DNA from: Anaeromicrobium sediminis | Lineage (GTDB): Bacteria; Bacillota; Clostridia; Peptostreptococcales; Thermotaleaceae | Direction of reading: 5' to 3' | Assembly: GCF_002270055.1 (NCBI RefSeq) | Contig: NZ_NIBG01000001.1 | Span: forward strand, 526,030-590,029 | DNA length: 64,000 nucleotides | Shown here: positions 15,239-24,677 of the stretch, piece after piece | Numbering within the stretch: the stretch's first letter is position 1 | Layout of the letters: every line of letters begins with the position of its first letter | The notes under the pieces: generated by a model | Database searches by the model: none | What the model was told of the DNA's origin: nothing | Seen by the model: only the letters and a program-made list of their open reading frames with translations | Program-made: the position numbers and the translations under genes

Positions 15239-16942
15239 ATGGAAACAGCAGCAGTGTACGCTAGAAAATCTAAGGCTAGTGATAAGGGAGAATCTACTGA
15301 GAATCAAATAAGTCGTGGTGCAGCCTTATGTAAATTACGTGGGTGGAATCACGTTGTATATGAAGATTATGATTACTCTGGAAAGACACTAGAAAGGCCT
15401 GCATTTGAAAGAATGATGCAAGATGCTAAAGATGGCAAAATTAAATATATAATTTGTTATAAGTTAGACCGTATCTCTAGATCTGTTAGTGACTTTTCTG
15501 GATTAATTACAGAGCTTAATGAATTAGATGTGGGATTTGTATCTATCAAAGAAAACTTTGATACCTCTACTCCGATGGGTAGAGCCATGATGATGATCAC
15601 TGCAGTTTTTGCTCAATTAGAAAGAGAAACTATTGTAGAGAGAGTAAAAGATAATATGGTTGACAGATTTAAATCAGGAAAATGGAATGGTGGAGTTGTT
15701 CCTTTCGGCTATGAAGCAGATAGAAAGAGTATTATAGTCAATGGTAAGACCAAGAATGTTACTGATCTTATACCTAATGAAAAAGAATGTGCCATAATAA
15801 AACAGCTTTTTGACTGGTATGTAAAGGATGATTTATCTATGAGAAAAATAGCTCATACCGCTAACTCATCTGAATATGGTTTTACAACCAGAGCAGGAGT
15901 TGGTTGGTCACCAACCAAAGCATCTAGAATCATAAAGAATGCACTTTATTGTATTGCAGATAAAGATGCTTATGATTATTTTAAGAACCACACGAAAATG
16001 CAAATCGTTAGTGATGAAAAAGATTTTACTGGAGAATATGGACTTATGTTTTACAATCGTAGGAAACCTCATAAAAAGAGCACACGAGTACGTAGCGAGG
16101 ATGAATGGTATGTAGGTATAGGAAGTCATAAAGGAGTTGTTCCTGGGGAGATTTATGCCAAGGCACAATTAAAACTAAAGCGTAATATAAGCACGGCTCC
16201 TAGATCTAGTCAAAGTACTCGCTCTCCTCTATCTGGTTTAGTTAGATGCGATAAATGTGGTCACGCAATGGCATTAGTAGCTTCTCCTAAAGCAAACGAT
16301 ATATCAAAGGGGTATTTTCTCTACTTCAAATGCAGGGTTAGAAATGATAGATCTGAAGAGTTATGTGACAATGAAGTAAGTATGAGAGCTGATTATCTAG
16401 AAGAGCTTATAGTTAATCATATCAAGCAACTATATAATGATGAACATTATATTAATGAGCTGCTAGATAACTCTGCTCAAGAAGTAGATGATAAAAGAAT
16501 ACCATTGATGGCTAGACAGAATAAAATAGACTCTGAAATTAAAACTACAGAAAGGGAAATGGATAATTTAGTTACAGCTCTTACTAAGGGAACTCTTCCT
16601 GAGTTTTTAATTAAAAAGAAATATAAAGAATTGGAAGATAAAAAGAACTCACTTCTTCATGAATTAAATAAGATTCAATATGAATTACAAACTAATTCTA
16701 TTGAATCTATAAATATAGAAACTGCTAGATACCATCTTAAGCAGTTCACAACTCTATATGAATTTTTAGATATAGAAGAAAAGAAAAAACTTTTAAAAAG
16801 TATTGTAAGAGAAATAAATATATATAATGGCGTGGTTGAGTTAACTCTTTACTTTTCAGCCACCTCTTATACTTCGTCGAGCGATTTGGTATCTCATGCA
16901 CATGGGTTAAGAGCCAATATTAAATTTACAGAGGCTGGGTAG
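15239..16942 (+). CDS. Large serine recombinase, island integrase (567 aa)
   Basis: This site-specific recombinase integrates and excises the island. The resolvase domain occupies 1-150: YARKS with catalytic Ser11, then LDRISRS and the QLERE helix. A recombinase domain follows. A zinc ribbon begins CDKCGHAM (about 338) and continues with YFKC and LCDNE. A coiled coil spans about 420-485 ([15 protein letters not shown]...). AAGGGGGAC lies upstream of the ATG. The last 13 residues (from about 16901) and the stop are antisense yifB sequence, so the 3' end of the gene lies across the attachment site. The truncated yifB immediately next to it identifies the target. Confidence 0.93.
   Translation: METAAVYARKSKASDKGESTENQISRGAALCKLRGWNHVVYEDYDYSGKTLERPAFERMMQDAKDGKIKYIICYKLDRISRSVSDFSGLITELNELDVGFVSIKENFDTSTPMGRAMMMITAVFAQLERETIVERVKDNMVDRFKSGKWNGGVVPFGYEADRKSIIVNGKTKNVTDLIPNEKECAIIKQLFDWYVKDDLSMRKIAHTANSSEYGFTTRAGVGWSPTKASRIIKNALYCIADKDAYDYFKNHTKMQIVSDEKDFTGEYGLMFYNRRKPHKKSTRVRSEDEWYVGIGSHKGVVPGEIYAKAQLKLKRNISTAPRSSQSTRSPLSGLVRCDKCGHAMALVASPKANDISKGYFLYFKCRVRNDRSEELCDNEVSMRADYLEELIVNHIKQLYNDEHYINELLDNSAQEVDDKRIPLMARQNKIDSEIKTTEREMDNLVTALTKGTLPEFLIKKKYKELEDKKNSLLHELNKIQYELQTNSIESINIETARYHLKQFTTLYEFLDIEEKKKLLKSIVREINIYNGVVELTLYFSATSYTSSSDLVSHAHGLRANIKFTEAG
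16894..16912. other. Island attachment-site junction in yifB
   Basis: Read on the minus strand, yifB is intact through AACCCATGT (16908-16900), which encodes N-P-C. It then changes to GCATGAGAT, which gives Ala and a stop instead of the usual P-C-G continuation of YifB. The crossover therefore lies within about 16900-16904. The matching half-site should be at the other island end, outside the window. Confidence 0.7.
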
Positions 16943-17949
16943 GTGACAGTGCCACTTGCTCTAGATATGGTTACGATTTCATCTTCTATGGGCTGTCTTA
17001 ATACATCTATAGCACTTTTTTTAAATTCTGGGAATTCATCTAAAAATAATACGCCATAATGAGCTAGTGATACTTCCCCTGGTCTTAAATTACTACTTCC
17101 GCCAACAAGTCCAACGTTTGATATGGTATGATGGGGTGACCTAAAAGGGCGCTCCATCATTATGGGGGATTCATCTGACAAAAGGCCTGCAACACTGTAT
17201 ATTTTAGTAATTTCTAGGCATTCTTCATAAGTAGGACTTGGTAGAATAGTAGGAAATCTTTTAGCCATCATGGATTTTCCGGCTCCTGGAGGCCCTATCA
17301 TCATAATATTGTGCCCACCGGCAGCCCCTATTTCCATGGCCCTTTTCACATATTCTTGTCCGCAGACCTCATTAAAATCCACATTATACGTTCTTGGTTT
17401 ATCTAAATCTATTATGGGTCTTTCGTCCTTATAATCCAGTTCTCCATTTAAAAATTTTATAACTTCATATAAAGTATTAAAGGCATATACCTTCATATCC
17501 TTTACCATAGCTAACTCAATTAAATTTCCCTTTGGAACTATTATTTCTTTTATATTGTTTTTTCTAAGCTCTAGTGCTAAGGGCAATGCACCCCTTATAG
17601 GGTTTAAATTCCCATTTAAGGACAGTTCTCCTATAAAGGCCATATGATCTAGGGGAACTTGTTTTATGGCTCCCATGGCCTGTAATATGCCTACAGCTAT
17701 AGGTATATCATAGTGGGATCCTGCTTTTTTAATACTTGCAGGAGCTAAATTCACCGTTATTCTATCATCTGGAAATTCTATTCCTGAGTTTTTAATTGCA
17801 GATTTTATCCTATCTTTAGATTCCTTAACAGATATATCTGCAAGTCCTACCACGGTTATACCTGGTATACCATTATATAGATCTATTTCTACCTTTGTTA
17901 ATTGTCCGTTTAAACCTAATAGTGTGCATGAATTTATTCTAGATAACAT
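16894..17949 (-). pseudogene. yifB: YifB/ComM Mg-chelatase-like AAA+ ATPase, 5' part, split by island
   Basis: Residues 1-348 of an approximately 510-residue protein remain. They comprise the N-terminal Lon-protease-like/ChlI domain ([29 protein letters not shown]), then the AAA+ module with GPPGAGKS at 219-226 and LFLDEFPEF (Walker B). The chain ends LALNPCA and stop at the island junction, so sensor and C-terminal parts are missing. ComM-type proteins act in natural transformation as DNA-translocating ATPases. Here the gene is inactivated unless the island excises. Upstream order yraN, flhB-like, rnhB, rplS is the usual one. Confidence 0.93.
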
Positions 17950-17964
17950 ATATTTACCCCTTAA

Positions 17965-18312
17965 CTAAGAAATACTCTTTATGTGATTTACTCTTATATC
18001 TTTCTCATAATAAACTTCTATAATATCAAATCTCATGGGAGGTGTTTTTATTTTTTTATTTTGTATATAATGTTTAGATACCTTATATATCTTTTCTAAT
18101 TTTTTATAGTTTACTGCTTGAGCTGGTGTACCATAGGATTTATTTTTTCTAGTTTTTACTTCAACAAAAACATATCTATTATTATCCATGGCTATTATGT
18201 CTATTTCACCACATTGGCACCGATAATTAGTATCTAATATTTTATACTTTTTATTCTTTAAATATTTTACTGCTATGTTCTCTCCCATTTTTCCAATTTG
18301 TACATTATTCAT
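17965..18312 (-). CDS. yraN: YraN family nuclease-like protein (115 aa)
   Basis: This UPF0102 protein has a restriction-endonuclease-like fold. The signature pattern is present: GENIAVKYLKNK, then CGEIDIIAMDNNRYVFVEVK with the E...D...ExK catalytic pattern, and later a FDIIEVYY segment. The function is poorly known, with links to recombination and DNA uptake. It starts on the last base of the FlhB-like gene and is followed by yifB after 15 nt, the usual yraN-yifB neighbourhood. Confidence 0.9.
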   Translation of the reverse strand: MNNVQIGKMGENIAVKYLKNKKYKILDTNYRCQCGEIDIIAMDNNRYVFVEVKTRKNKSYGTPAQAVNYKKLEKIYKVSKHYIQNKKIKTPPMRFDIIEVYYEKDIRVNHIKSIS

Positions 18313-18575
18313 TATTTTCCCTCATTCATATCAATTTCAATTATAAAGGATAATATTTGAGCCACCACATTATATAGTTCCACAGGAATTTCTTCTCCTA
18401 AATCCAAATCATTTAGTTTATAGGCTAGGGCCTCATTTTCATGTATGGGTATACTCAGTTCCTTGGCTAAGGCCTCTATTTTCTCAGCTAAATGTCCTTG
18501 TCCCTTTCCTATGACCTTAGGAGCACTATCCTTTTCATGGTCGTATTTTATGGCAACAGCTACTTTTTTATCCAT
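18312..18575 (-). CDS. FlhB-like C-terminal domain protein (87 aa)
   Basis: This is a stand-alone copy of the cytoplasmic domain of FlhB/YscU export-switch proteins, equivalent to Bacillus YlqH. It begins VAVAIKYDHEKDSAPKVIGKG and contains the typical IPIHENEALAYKL segment, where membrane FlhB has the NPTH cleavage loop followed by VPVVENKPLAR. The NPTH cleavage sequence itself is absent. It lies between a FliK-like gene and yraN, as in many Firmicutes. Confidence 0.85.
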   Translation of the reverse strand: MDKKVAVAIKYDHEKDSAPKVIGKGQGHLAEKIEALAKELSIPIHENEALAYKLNDLDLGEEIPVELYNVVAQILSFIIEIDMNEGK

Positions 18576-18580
18576 TCACA

Positions 18581-19975
18581 TCACACCTTAACATCCACAA
18601 AGTTTATTTCCTTATTTTCTAAGTAAACTATCTCATCCTTTTTTATTCCCACTAAATATTTAATTAAAATATTTTCAAAATCCATATCTTCTAAATGGTT
18701 TTTTAGTTTGTCCTCTTTATTCTTCATTTTGTTCATAATTTCATCATCGTTCACATGGAATTTTAAGTTCATATTTTCATCATTTACATTTATCTGACAA
18801 GTTATATCCCCTAAGTTTTTAGTCTCTAAAGTAAATGAAATCCCCTTACCCTCTATAGACTTTTTCTTACCATCTTTCTTTTCCATATACATTTCTAAGT
18901 TTCTTATATCATCATCTATTAATAGAGGTACTTGCATATAATACATTTCTTTATTGACCTTATCTAAAAACTTCATAGTATCTAGTAGTTTATCTACCTG
19001 TTCCCTTTGGGCTGGACTATCTTTCTCACTTAATTCATCTTTTATGGCCTCTAATAAAGAATACATTTTTTTTACATTATCCTTTATGGGCTGCCCTTCA
19101 TCCATATTGGATTTACTTAATATGAACTTTTTTATAATATTTTTCACCTTTGGATCATCTATACTTTCTATTAATTCCTTTATGTCTTCAGAGATTTTCT
19201 CTTCTTTAAAAATATATTTTGCTTTATCTAGATTTTCTAAGTTTACCTTCAGATTATTTTTAATTAAAAACAATATTTTATCTGTAGTCTTATCTAAAAC
19301 AAAATTTTCTTTAGTTTCTTTGTTGACAACTTCTTTATTATTTGGCTTTTCATTAGAGCTTTCTGTCTTTTTTTCCATAGGCTCAGTTTCATCATTCTTT
19401 TTATTTAAATTATTTTTAATAATTTCGTTTTTTTCTGGAGAAGTATTTTTTTTCTCTACATTTTCCTCAGCGATAGATTCCTTTATAGGGCCTTCTTTAG
19501 GAATATTTTCTTCTACATTTTCCTTAACATTACCTTTTACTAAAGTATTATCTTTTCCTGAGGATTCACTTAACAGTTCGTTTATTTTTTTTAATGGAAT
19601 TTTGTCAATTTCCTCTTTATATAATTCTTCTGGAAGCTTTATTCCCTCATTAGTCTTTATATCTTTTATCAAGTTATATTTGGCCCTTATATTGTTTACC
19701 CTTTTAAAGAGTTCCTTACTAAGGGGTATTTCATTCTTTATAATTTTTTTTAATGTATCCATATTCTCTTTAGAATCGTCCACATTCATATCCTTTAAAT
19801 ACTTCACAAGTTTTTCTTTAGTTTCCTTTGTTACTTGCTCACTTTCATTTTTAAGTAACTCCTCAATTAAAGCACTTTTAAGCTGTGCCACTTTTGTCTT
19901 TATCTGTTTAGGAGCAACTTCCCTTTTATTATTACCTTTATCTAGAATTTTATGAAAGTTTATGCCTATTTTCAT
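18581..19975 (-). CDS. FliK-like hook-length-control related protein (464 aa)
   Basis: The protein is low complexity and very rich in Lys, Glu and Asn. A disordered middle runs from about 150 to 235. The C-terminal domain (about 375-450, FTLETKNLGDITCQINVNDENMNLKFHV split by variable residues) resembles the FliK C-terminal domain. It begins within the stop region of rnhB (TAATG overlap) and is followed 5 nt later by the FlhB-like gene. FliK and FlhB interact in flagellar export, so this pair may preserve an ancestral partnership. The present function is unknown. Confidence 0.65.
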   Translation of the reverse strand: MKIGINFHKILDKGNNKREVAPKQIKTKVAQLKSALIEELLKNESEQVTKETKEKLVKYLKDMNVDDSKENMDTLKKIIKNEIPLSKELFKRVNNIRAKYNLIKDIKTNEGIKLPEELYKEEIDKIPLKKINELLSESSGKDNTLVKGNVKENVEENIPKEGPIKESIAEENVEKKNTSPEKNEIIKNNLNKKNDETEPMEKKTESSNEKPNNKEVVNKETKENFVLDKTTDKILFLIKNNLKVNLENLDKAKYIFKEEKISEDIKELIESIDDPKVKNIIKKFILSKSNMDEGQPIKDNVKKMYSLLEAIKDELSEKDSPAQREQVDKLLDTMKFLDKVNKEMYYMQVPLLIDDDIRNLEMYMEKKDGKKKSIEGKGISFTLETKNLGDITCQINVNDENMNLKFHVNDDEIMNKMKNKEDKLKNHLEDMDFENILIKYLVGIKKDEIVYLENKEINFVDVKV

Positions 19976-20748
19976 TAATTAGCCTCCAAAATATTTTTCA
20001 AGAAACTCCTTCTATGAATTGGCGTAATTCCATGCTTTTCTATAGCCTCATAATGCTCTTTAGTCCCATATCCCTTATGATTTTTAAATCCATACTCAGG
20101 GTATTTTTCACCATATCTATCTATAATTCTATCCCTAGTCACTTTAGCCACTATGGATGCTGCTGCTATGGAAGCACTTTTACTATCACCTTTAACTATA
20201 GCTTCTTGTCTTATATTTATATCGTCTAAAGTTACTGCATCTATTAATAAATAATCAGGACTTTTTTTCAGACTGTTAATAGCTCTTAACATGGCAATTT
20301 TAGTTGCATTAAAAATATTTACATTGTCAATTATTTCATTGTCCACTATACCTACACCTATATCTAATGCATTTTTACTTATTATTTCAAATAATTCATC
20401 CCTTTTCTTAGGAGACATCTTTTTAGAGTCATTAATACCTTCTATAAAAATATTTTTGGGTAATACTACGCAAGCAGCCACAACAGGCCCTGCTAAAGGA
20501 CCTCTACCAGCCTCATCTATTCCACCTATTATATCCACATTTAAAGAATTTTCTATCTTCCACATATTTTTTACCCTTTCAATTTCCATTAAATGCTTCT
20601 TATGTTCCTTTTCTATTTTTTCTAATACTTTCTTTACTCCACTTCTTTCATCTAACATTAAATCATCTAAATATTTTATCTTTTCATCTATATGTAATCC
20701 TTTAAAAAACTCATTTACTTCTTTTATCTTCATTGATTTAAAATCCAA
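19975..20748 (-). CDS. rnhB: Ribonuclease HII
   Basis: It hydrolyses the RNA strand of RNA-DNA hybrids and removes misincorporated ribonucleotides. The catalytic IGGIDEAGRGPLAGPVV segment near residues 73-90 supplies the first Asp-Glu pair. Later KGDSKSASIAAASIVAKVTRD and KNHKGYGTKEH are RNase HII hallmarks. It has the approximately 70-residue N-terminal extension usual in Firmicutes. The start is TTG with GGAGGG 7 nt upstream. It is the first gene of the rnhB, fliK-like, flhB-like, yraN, yifB run. Confidence 0.95.
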   Translation of the reverse strand: MDFKSMKIKEVNEFFKGLHIDEKIKYLDDLMLDERSGVKKVLEKIEKEHKKHLMEIERVKNMWKIENSLNVDIIGGIDEAGRGPLAGPVVAACVVLPKNIFIEGINDSKKMSPKKRDELFEIISKNALDIGVGIVDNEIIDNVNIFNATKIAMLRAINSLKKSPDYLLIDAVTLDDINIRQEAIVKGDSKSASIAAASIVAKVTRDRIIDRYGEKYPEYGFKNHKGYGTKEHYEAIEKHGITPIHRRSFLKNILEAN

Positions 20749-20786
20749 CTTAAAGCCCTCCTTCTATCTTCTTATATAGATAAACT

Positions 20787-20999
20787 ACTTCCAAACTCAA
20801 TAAACTTTATATACCTACAAGTTTCTATAATTCAAAAATTTTTCATCAGATGGAACATCAGAACATCCTATGCTGCAAACAATTGTGAACCTTCTACCGT
20901 AAATATAATATTCACACCCTATAGTCTGATAGTGACTTATCTGTGAAACGTTTTGAATTATAGAAACGTAGTAGGTTCACATAAGCTTAACTTGGAAGT
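20787..20999. repeat. 213-bp palindromic MITE-like element
   Basis: Long imperfect inverted repeats cover nearly the whole element. ACTTCCAA (20787) pairs with TTGGAAGT (20992). ACCTAC (20813) pairs with GTAGGT (20971). GTTTCTATAATTCAAAA (20821-20837) pairs with TTTTGAATTATAGAAAC (20951-20967). Inner ATCAG/CTGAT and GTGAA/TTCAC pairs continue inward. It lies between rnhB and rbgA with no coding capacity. It is either a decayed non-autonomous transposable element or a large structured RNA. Confidence 0.75.
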
Positions 21000-21026
21000 G
21001 GTACATCCATAGTTTGTCTGTATACT

Positions 21027-21058
21027 AAAAAGGGCACCACATAAAATGGTGCCCTTCA
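21027..21058 (-). terminator. Rho-independent terminator after rbgA
   Basis: GGGCACCA...TGGTGCCC with a T-run on the minus strand lies directly after the rbgA stop. Confidence 0.85.
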
Positions 21059-21946
21059 TTATTCTTCATCTGTATCATTCATTGTAATATGTATTTCTTC
21101 ATTAGGTCTTTCTAAAGATATTCTTCCTATTATACTGGCTCTAAACTCATCTAATATGATATTAGCCACCCTAGTGTAATCGGTTCTTCCTTTACCTAAA
21201 ATACATCCTCTTTTTTTAGCTATATTCTCCATATTGTCTAGTGCTTCTTCTTCAATAGTGTCTAGCTTATATCTTTCTTTCATATTTTCAGGATAGTATC
21301 TACATAAATAATCTATAAGTCTTAAAGCTATAGTTTCCACATCTAATACTTCATCCTTTATTGATCCTGTAAATGCTAATTTCAAACCTACATTTAAATC
21401 TTCAAATTTAGGCCATAAAACACCTGGAGTATCTAGTAATTCTATGTTACCTTTTAATCTAACCCATTGTTTACCTCGAGTAACCCCTGGTCGATCTCCT
21501 GTCTTAGCACTTTTTTTACCCGTTAATCTATTTATTATAGAAGATTTACCCACATTAGGAATTCCCACTATCATGGCTCTTATGGCACGTCTATTCATTC
21601 CCTTTTCTTCACGGGCCTTCATTTTATCTTCTACAGCTTCATTGGCCATCTTTGTAACCTTATCTAATCCTTTACCACTTATAGTGTCAACTTCAACTAC
21701 TTTGTGACCTTCTTTTTTAAAATACTCTACCCATTCCTTTGATATGGTTGGGTTTGCTAAATCACTTTTATTTAATACAATAACCTTAGGTTTATTCTGT
21801 ACAATTTCATTTATTTGAGGATTTCTGCTACTAAGAGGAATTCTTGCATCTAATAGTTCTATTACTACGTCTACTAATTTAAGATTTTTTTGTATTAATT
21901 CCTTAGTCTTTTTCATATGACCTGGATACCAGTTTATATGTTCCAT
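21059..21946 (-). CDS. rbgA: Ribosome biogenesis GTPase RbgA (YlqF)
   Basis: This is a circularly permuted GTPase needed for late 50S assembly. It opens with INWYPGHMKKTKE, typical of the family. G4 (NKSDLA, about residue 59) comes before G1 (GIPNVGKSS, about 128) and G3 (DTPGVLWP, about 173), which demonstrates the permutation. The C-terminal ANTAR-like helical domain is present, and the length (295) is normal. It follows rplS, the conserved rplS-rbgA-rnhB order. Confidence 0.95.
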   Translation of the reverse strand: MEHINWYPGHMKKTKELIQKNLKLVDVVIELLDARIPLSSRNPQINEIVQNKPKVIVLNKSDLANPTISKEWVEYFKKEGHKVVEVDTISGKGLDKVTKMANEAVEDKMKAREEKGMNRRAIRAMIVGIPNVGKSSIINRLTGKKSAKTGDRPGVTRGKQWVRLKGNIELLDTPGVLWPKFEDLNVGLKLAFTGSIKDEVLDVETIALRLIDYLCRYYPENMKERYKLDTIEEEALDNMENIAKKRGCILGKGRTDYTRVANIILDEFRASIIGRISLERPNEEIHITMNDTDEE

Positions 21947-21983
21947 AGTTTTTCACCACTCACTTATAAAATTATTTTATATA

Positions 21984-22014
21984 GCAACAAAGGGACTGTA
22001 TCCAGTCCCTTTAG
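21984..22014 (-). terminator. Hairpin between rplS and rbgA
   Basis: AGGGACTG...CAGTCCCT forms a stem followed by a short T-run on the minus strand. It probably causes partial termination after rplS. Confidence 0.6.
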
Positions 22015-22015
22015 A

Positions 22016-22357
22016 TTACTTCTTTTCTCTAATTTTAGCAGCTTTACCTGTTCTTTCACGAAGATAAAATAACTTCGCTCTTCTTACTCTACCTTTTCTT
22101 ACTACTTCGATCTTATCAATCTTTGGAGAATGAACTGGTAAAGTTCTTTCAACTCCTACTCCGTAAGAAATTCTTCTTACTGTAAAAGTTTCTCTGATTC
22201 CACCATTTTGTCTCTTGATTACATATCCTTCGAACACCTGGATTCTTTCTCTAGTTCCCTCTTTAATCTTTAAGTGTACCTTTACAGTATCACCAATGTT
22301 AAATACAGGAATTTCCTTTTTAAGGTTTTCTTGTTCAATTAATCTGATCATATCCAT
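22016..22357 (-). CDS. rplS: 50S ribosomal protein L19
   Basis: The family core is intact: [54 protein letters not shown] and a basic C-terminal [15 protein letters not shown]. The start is placed at 22357 ([11 protein letters not shown]) because an upstream ATG at 22375 would put the GAGGAGGG ribosome binding site inside the gene. The length, 113 aa, is normal. A promoter and structured leader lie upstream. Confidence 0.96.
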   Translation of the reverse strand: MDMIRLIEQENLKKEIPVFNIGDTVKVHLKIKEGTRERIQVFEGYVIKRQNGGIRETFTVRRISYGVGVERTLPVHSPKIDKIEVVRKGRVRRAKLFYLRERTGKAAKIREKK

Positions 22358-22433
22358 GGTTGTCCCTCCTCTCATCCTAGACGTTCTTGTTAACTATGTA
22401 GTTAGCAGAGGACCGTCCGTATTACCGATATTT
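22358..22433 (-). promoter_or_regulatory. Putative rplS (L19) leader
   Basis: About 70 nt between the predicted transcription start and the rplS start contain a stem TAACTA...TAGTTA and a GGACGGTCC palindrome. Firmicutes often have an autoregulatory L19 leader here. I infer the identity from position and structure and have not matched the consensus. Confidence 0.4.
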
Positions 22434-22462
22434 AGTATAGCATACTTTATTATGTATTACAA
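22434..22462 (-). promoter_or_regulatory. Predicted rplS promoter
   Basis: TTGTAA (22462-22457), a 17-nt spacer and TATACT (22439-22434) on the minus strand form a strong vegetative promoter. Confidence 0.75.
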
Positions 22463-22470
22463 GGTACTTT

Positions 22471-23943
22471 TTAGCTTTTAATTATTTTCTCAATTTCTTC
22501 TATTCTACCCATGGTTTTTACATTAAATTCTTCGTCCTTAATGAAAGCTTTTGAAAAATATATTTTAATACCATATTCCTTTTCAATCTTTTCATACTTT
22601 TCCTTGTGATGAGTATGCAAGTCTTCATGGGTTTTCATAGACACTTCAATCAAAACTGCCTCAGCATTTGTATGAACAGACAAGCGTCTTATTTTATCCT
22701 CAATCTTTTGTAATATGGAATAATCTGATATGGTCCTTCCAGTTCCATTACACCAAGGACATTTCTTTTGTAATACAGAAGATATCCGACCTCTAACCTT
22801 CTTCCTTGTCATCTCTAAAAGACCTAGATTAGTCATTCCCAATACGTTAGTCTTAGTTTTGTCTTTAGTAAGTTCATCTTCAAATATGTGTATCATTTCC
22901 TTTTGAGATTTTTCAGTGGCCATATCAATAAAATCAATTATAATGATGCCACCTATATCTCGTAGTCTAAGTTGTTTTGCTATTTCCTTTGCAGCTTCCT
23001 TATTTGTTTTAATTATAGTATCTTCTAAGTCTATTGATCCTACATATTTCCCCGTATTAACATCTATTACAGTTAAAGCTTCCGTTTGATCGATTATTAA
23101 GTAACCTCCACTTTTTAACCATACCTTTTTATTAATAGCGTTATTTATCATTTTTTCAATGCCATAGAAATCAAAGATATCTAGCTCATCCTTATATAAT
23201 TCTATTTTATCTTTCATATTAGAATCTATTAATTTTACAAATTCTTTAGCTTCTTTATATTTTTCTTCATCATCTAATACAAGTCTATGAATTTTTTCTG
23301 TAAATCTATCTCTTATTATTTTATGAATACTATCTAATTCCTTATATATTACTTTAGGCGCAAACCCTAAAAGATTTTCTTTCTCCACCTTATTCCAAAG
23401 CTTTAAAAGATAATTTAAATCATCCTTTATTTCCTTTGAAGATTTGTCTCTTCCGGCAGTTCTTAAAATTACACCCATATTACTAGGTCTTACCTCATCA
23501 ATTAAACTTCTAAGTCTATCTCTTTCTTCCTCACTCTTAATTCTTCGAGAAATACCCACATAGTTATTATAAGGCATTAATACGCAATAGCGACCTGGAA
23601 GACTTACATCTCCAGTGACTCTAGCCCCCTTAGTACCCATAGGTTCCTTTATAACCTGTACCACAATTTCTTGTCCATTTTTAACCAAATTTCTTATGGA
23701 TACATGTTCTTTTGGACTCTGGCCTACTATATCTTTCACATATAAAAAAGCATTCTTTTCTAAACCTACATCTACAAAAGCAGCTTGCATTCCTGGTAGT
23801 ACATTAGTTATTCTACCCTTATAAATATTTCCAACTATTCTCTTTTTGTCATCCCTATCAATATACATTTCCACAAGTTGCTTATTTTCCATTATGGCCA
23901 TTCTTGTTTGATTTAAACCACAATCTATAATAATTTCATTCAT
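22471..23943 (-). CDS. rng: Ribonuclease G/E family endoribonuclease
   Basis: This single-strand-specific endoribonuclease acts in rRNA maturation and mRNA decay. An S1 RNA-binding domain spans about 36-115 (GNIYKGRITNVLPGMQAAF). Catalytic Asp294 lies in VIDVNTG and Asp337 in IIDFIDM. The Zn-link CPWCNGTGR (395-403) joins subunits. Its 490 residues without the long RNase E scaffold tail fit RNase G-type. It sits 20 nt after a DUF2344 gene in the common clostridial order (radical SAM, DUF2344, rng, rplS). Confidence 0.93.
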   Translation of the reverse strand: MNEIIIDCGLNQTRMAIMENKQLVEMYIDRDDKKRIVGNIYKGRITNVLPGMQAAFVDVGLEKNAFLYVKDIVGQSPKEHVSIRNLVKNGQEIVVQVIKEPMGTKGARVTGDVSLPGRYCVLMPYNNYVGISRRIKSEEERDRLRSLIDEVRPSNMGVILRTAGRDKSSKEIKDDLNYLLKLWNKVEKENLLGFAPKVIYKELDSIHKIIRDRFTEKIHRLVLDDEEKYKEAKEFVKLIDSNMKDKIELYKDELDIFDFYGIEKMINNAINKKVWLKSGGYLIIDQTEALTVIDVNTGKYVGSIDLEDTIIKTNKEAAKEIAKQLRLRDIGGIIIIDFIDMATEKSQKEMIHIFEDELTKDKTKTNVLGMTNLGLLEMTRKKVRGRISSVLQKKCPWCNGTGRTISDYSILQKIEDKIRRLSVHTNAEAVLIEVSMKTHEDLHTHHKEKYEKIEKEYGIKIYFSKAFIKDEEFNVKTMGRIEEIEKIIKS

Positions 23944-23963
23944 TTATTCACCCCCCTAAGGAA

Positions 23964-24677
23964 TTATGCAATACTATCATCTAGAGGTGTCACCATTTTG
24001 TCTTTTTTGTTTAAAGCGTATAACTCTAATCTATGTACTCTAACATACTCCTTATTGAAGAAATCCATTTTTTCAAACATCTTCTCCATAACTGCTTCTG
24101 GTTTTATATTTTGCTCACTGCCAGCTGCTAATAACGCCTTTAATAATACATTTTCATCATCTATATTTACTAGTTCTATGGACTTTATCATAGGTTTAAT
24201 ATCAACTTTTCTAGTTTTATTTTTCTTTTTGCTGTACTTTTCTATTATTATTTCATCTTCTTTTAGGAATTCTTCTATATTACCCCTTAATTCTTCTTCT
24301 GAGATTTTCTTTTCTAATTTTAAATTAATTACATAGGATGAATATTTTATTATAGACATTAAAGATTTAGCTTTCTTATCTATATACTTATACTGAATTA
24401 TTTCAATTCCCTCTGGCAGTTCCTTACTTATTCTCTTGGCTAAATTATCTAAATCAACCTTTTCATCAAGTTCTATATCCATATATTCACCATCACTAGA
24501 AACACCCAGAGCTAATGCTGTAGCAAAAGACATTTTTGCATGGGGATTAAATCCTTGTGAAAAGGAAATGGGAACCCTTGCACGTCTTAAAGTTCTTTCT
24601 ATTATTCTCATTAAATCTAAATGAGAAGTAAATATCATATATCCATTTTTCTTAAATCTTATCCTTATCTTACACAT
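23964..24677 (-). CDS. TIGR03936 family (DUF2344) radical-SAM-linked protein (237 aa)
   Basis: The family pattern is clear: IRFKKNGYMIFTSHLDLMR near the start, then RRARVPISFSQGFNPHAKM and ALGVSSDGEYMDIEL. These proteins are encoded next to, or fused with, the radical-SAM protein of the neighbouring gene. The biochemical role is unknown; RNA or ribosome modification is a reasonable inference from the rng/rplS neighbourhood. The start overlaps the end of the radical-SAM gene by 13 nt, indicating coupling. Confidence 0.9.
   Translation of the reverse strand: MCKIRIRFKKNGYMIFTSHLDLMRIIERTLRRARVPISFSQGFNPHAKMSFATALALGVSSDGEYMDIELDEKVDLDNLAKRISKELPEGIEIIQYKYIDKKAKSLMSIIKYSSYVINLKLEKKISEEELRGNIEEFLKEDEIIIEKYSKKKNKTRKVDIKPMIKSIELVNIDDENVLLKALLAAGSEQNIKPEAVMEKMFEKMDFFNKEYVRVHRLELYALNKKDKMVTPLDDSIA

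Noticed and set aside
18954..19955. Long plus-strand frame opposite the FliK-like gene (333 codons)
   Set aside because: It is the shadow of a Lys/Glu-rich gene in AT-rich DNA and has no start site. The minus gene has operon context.
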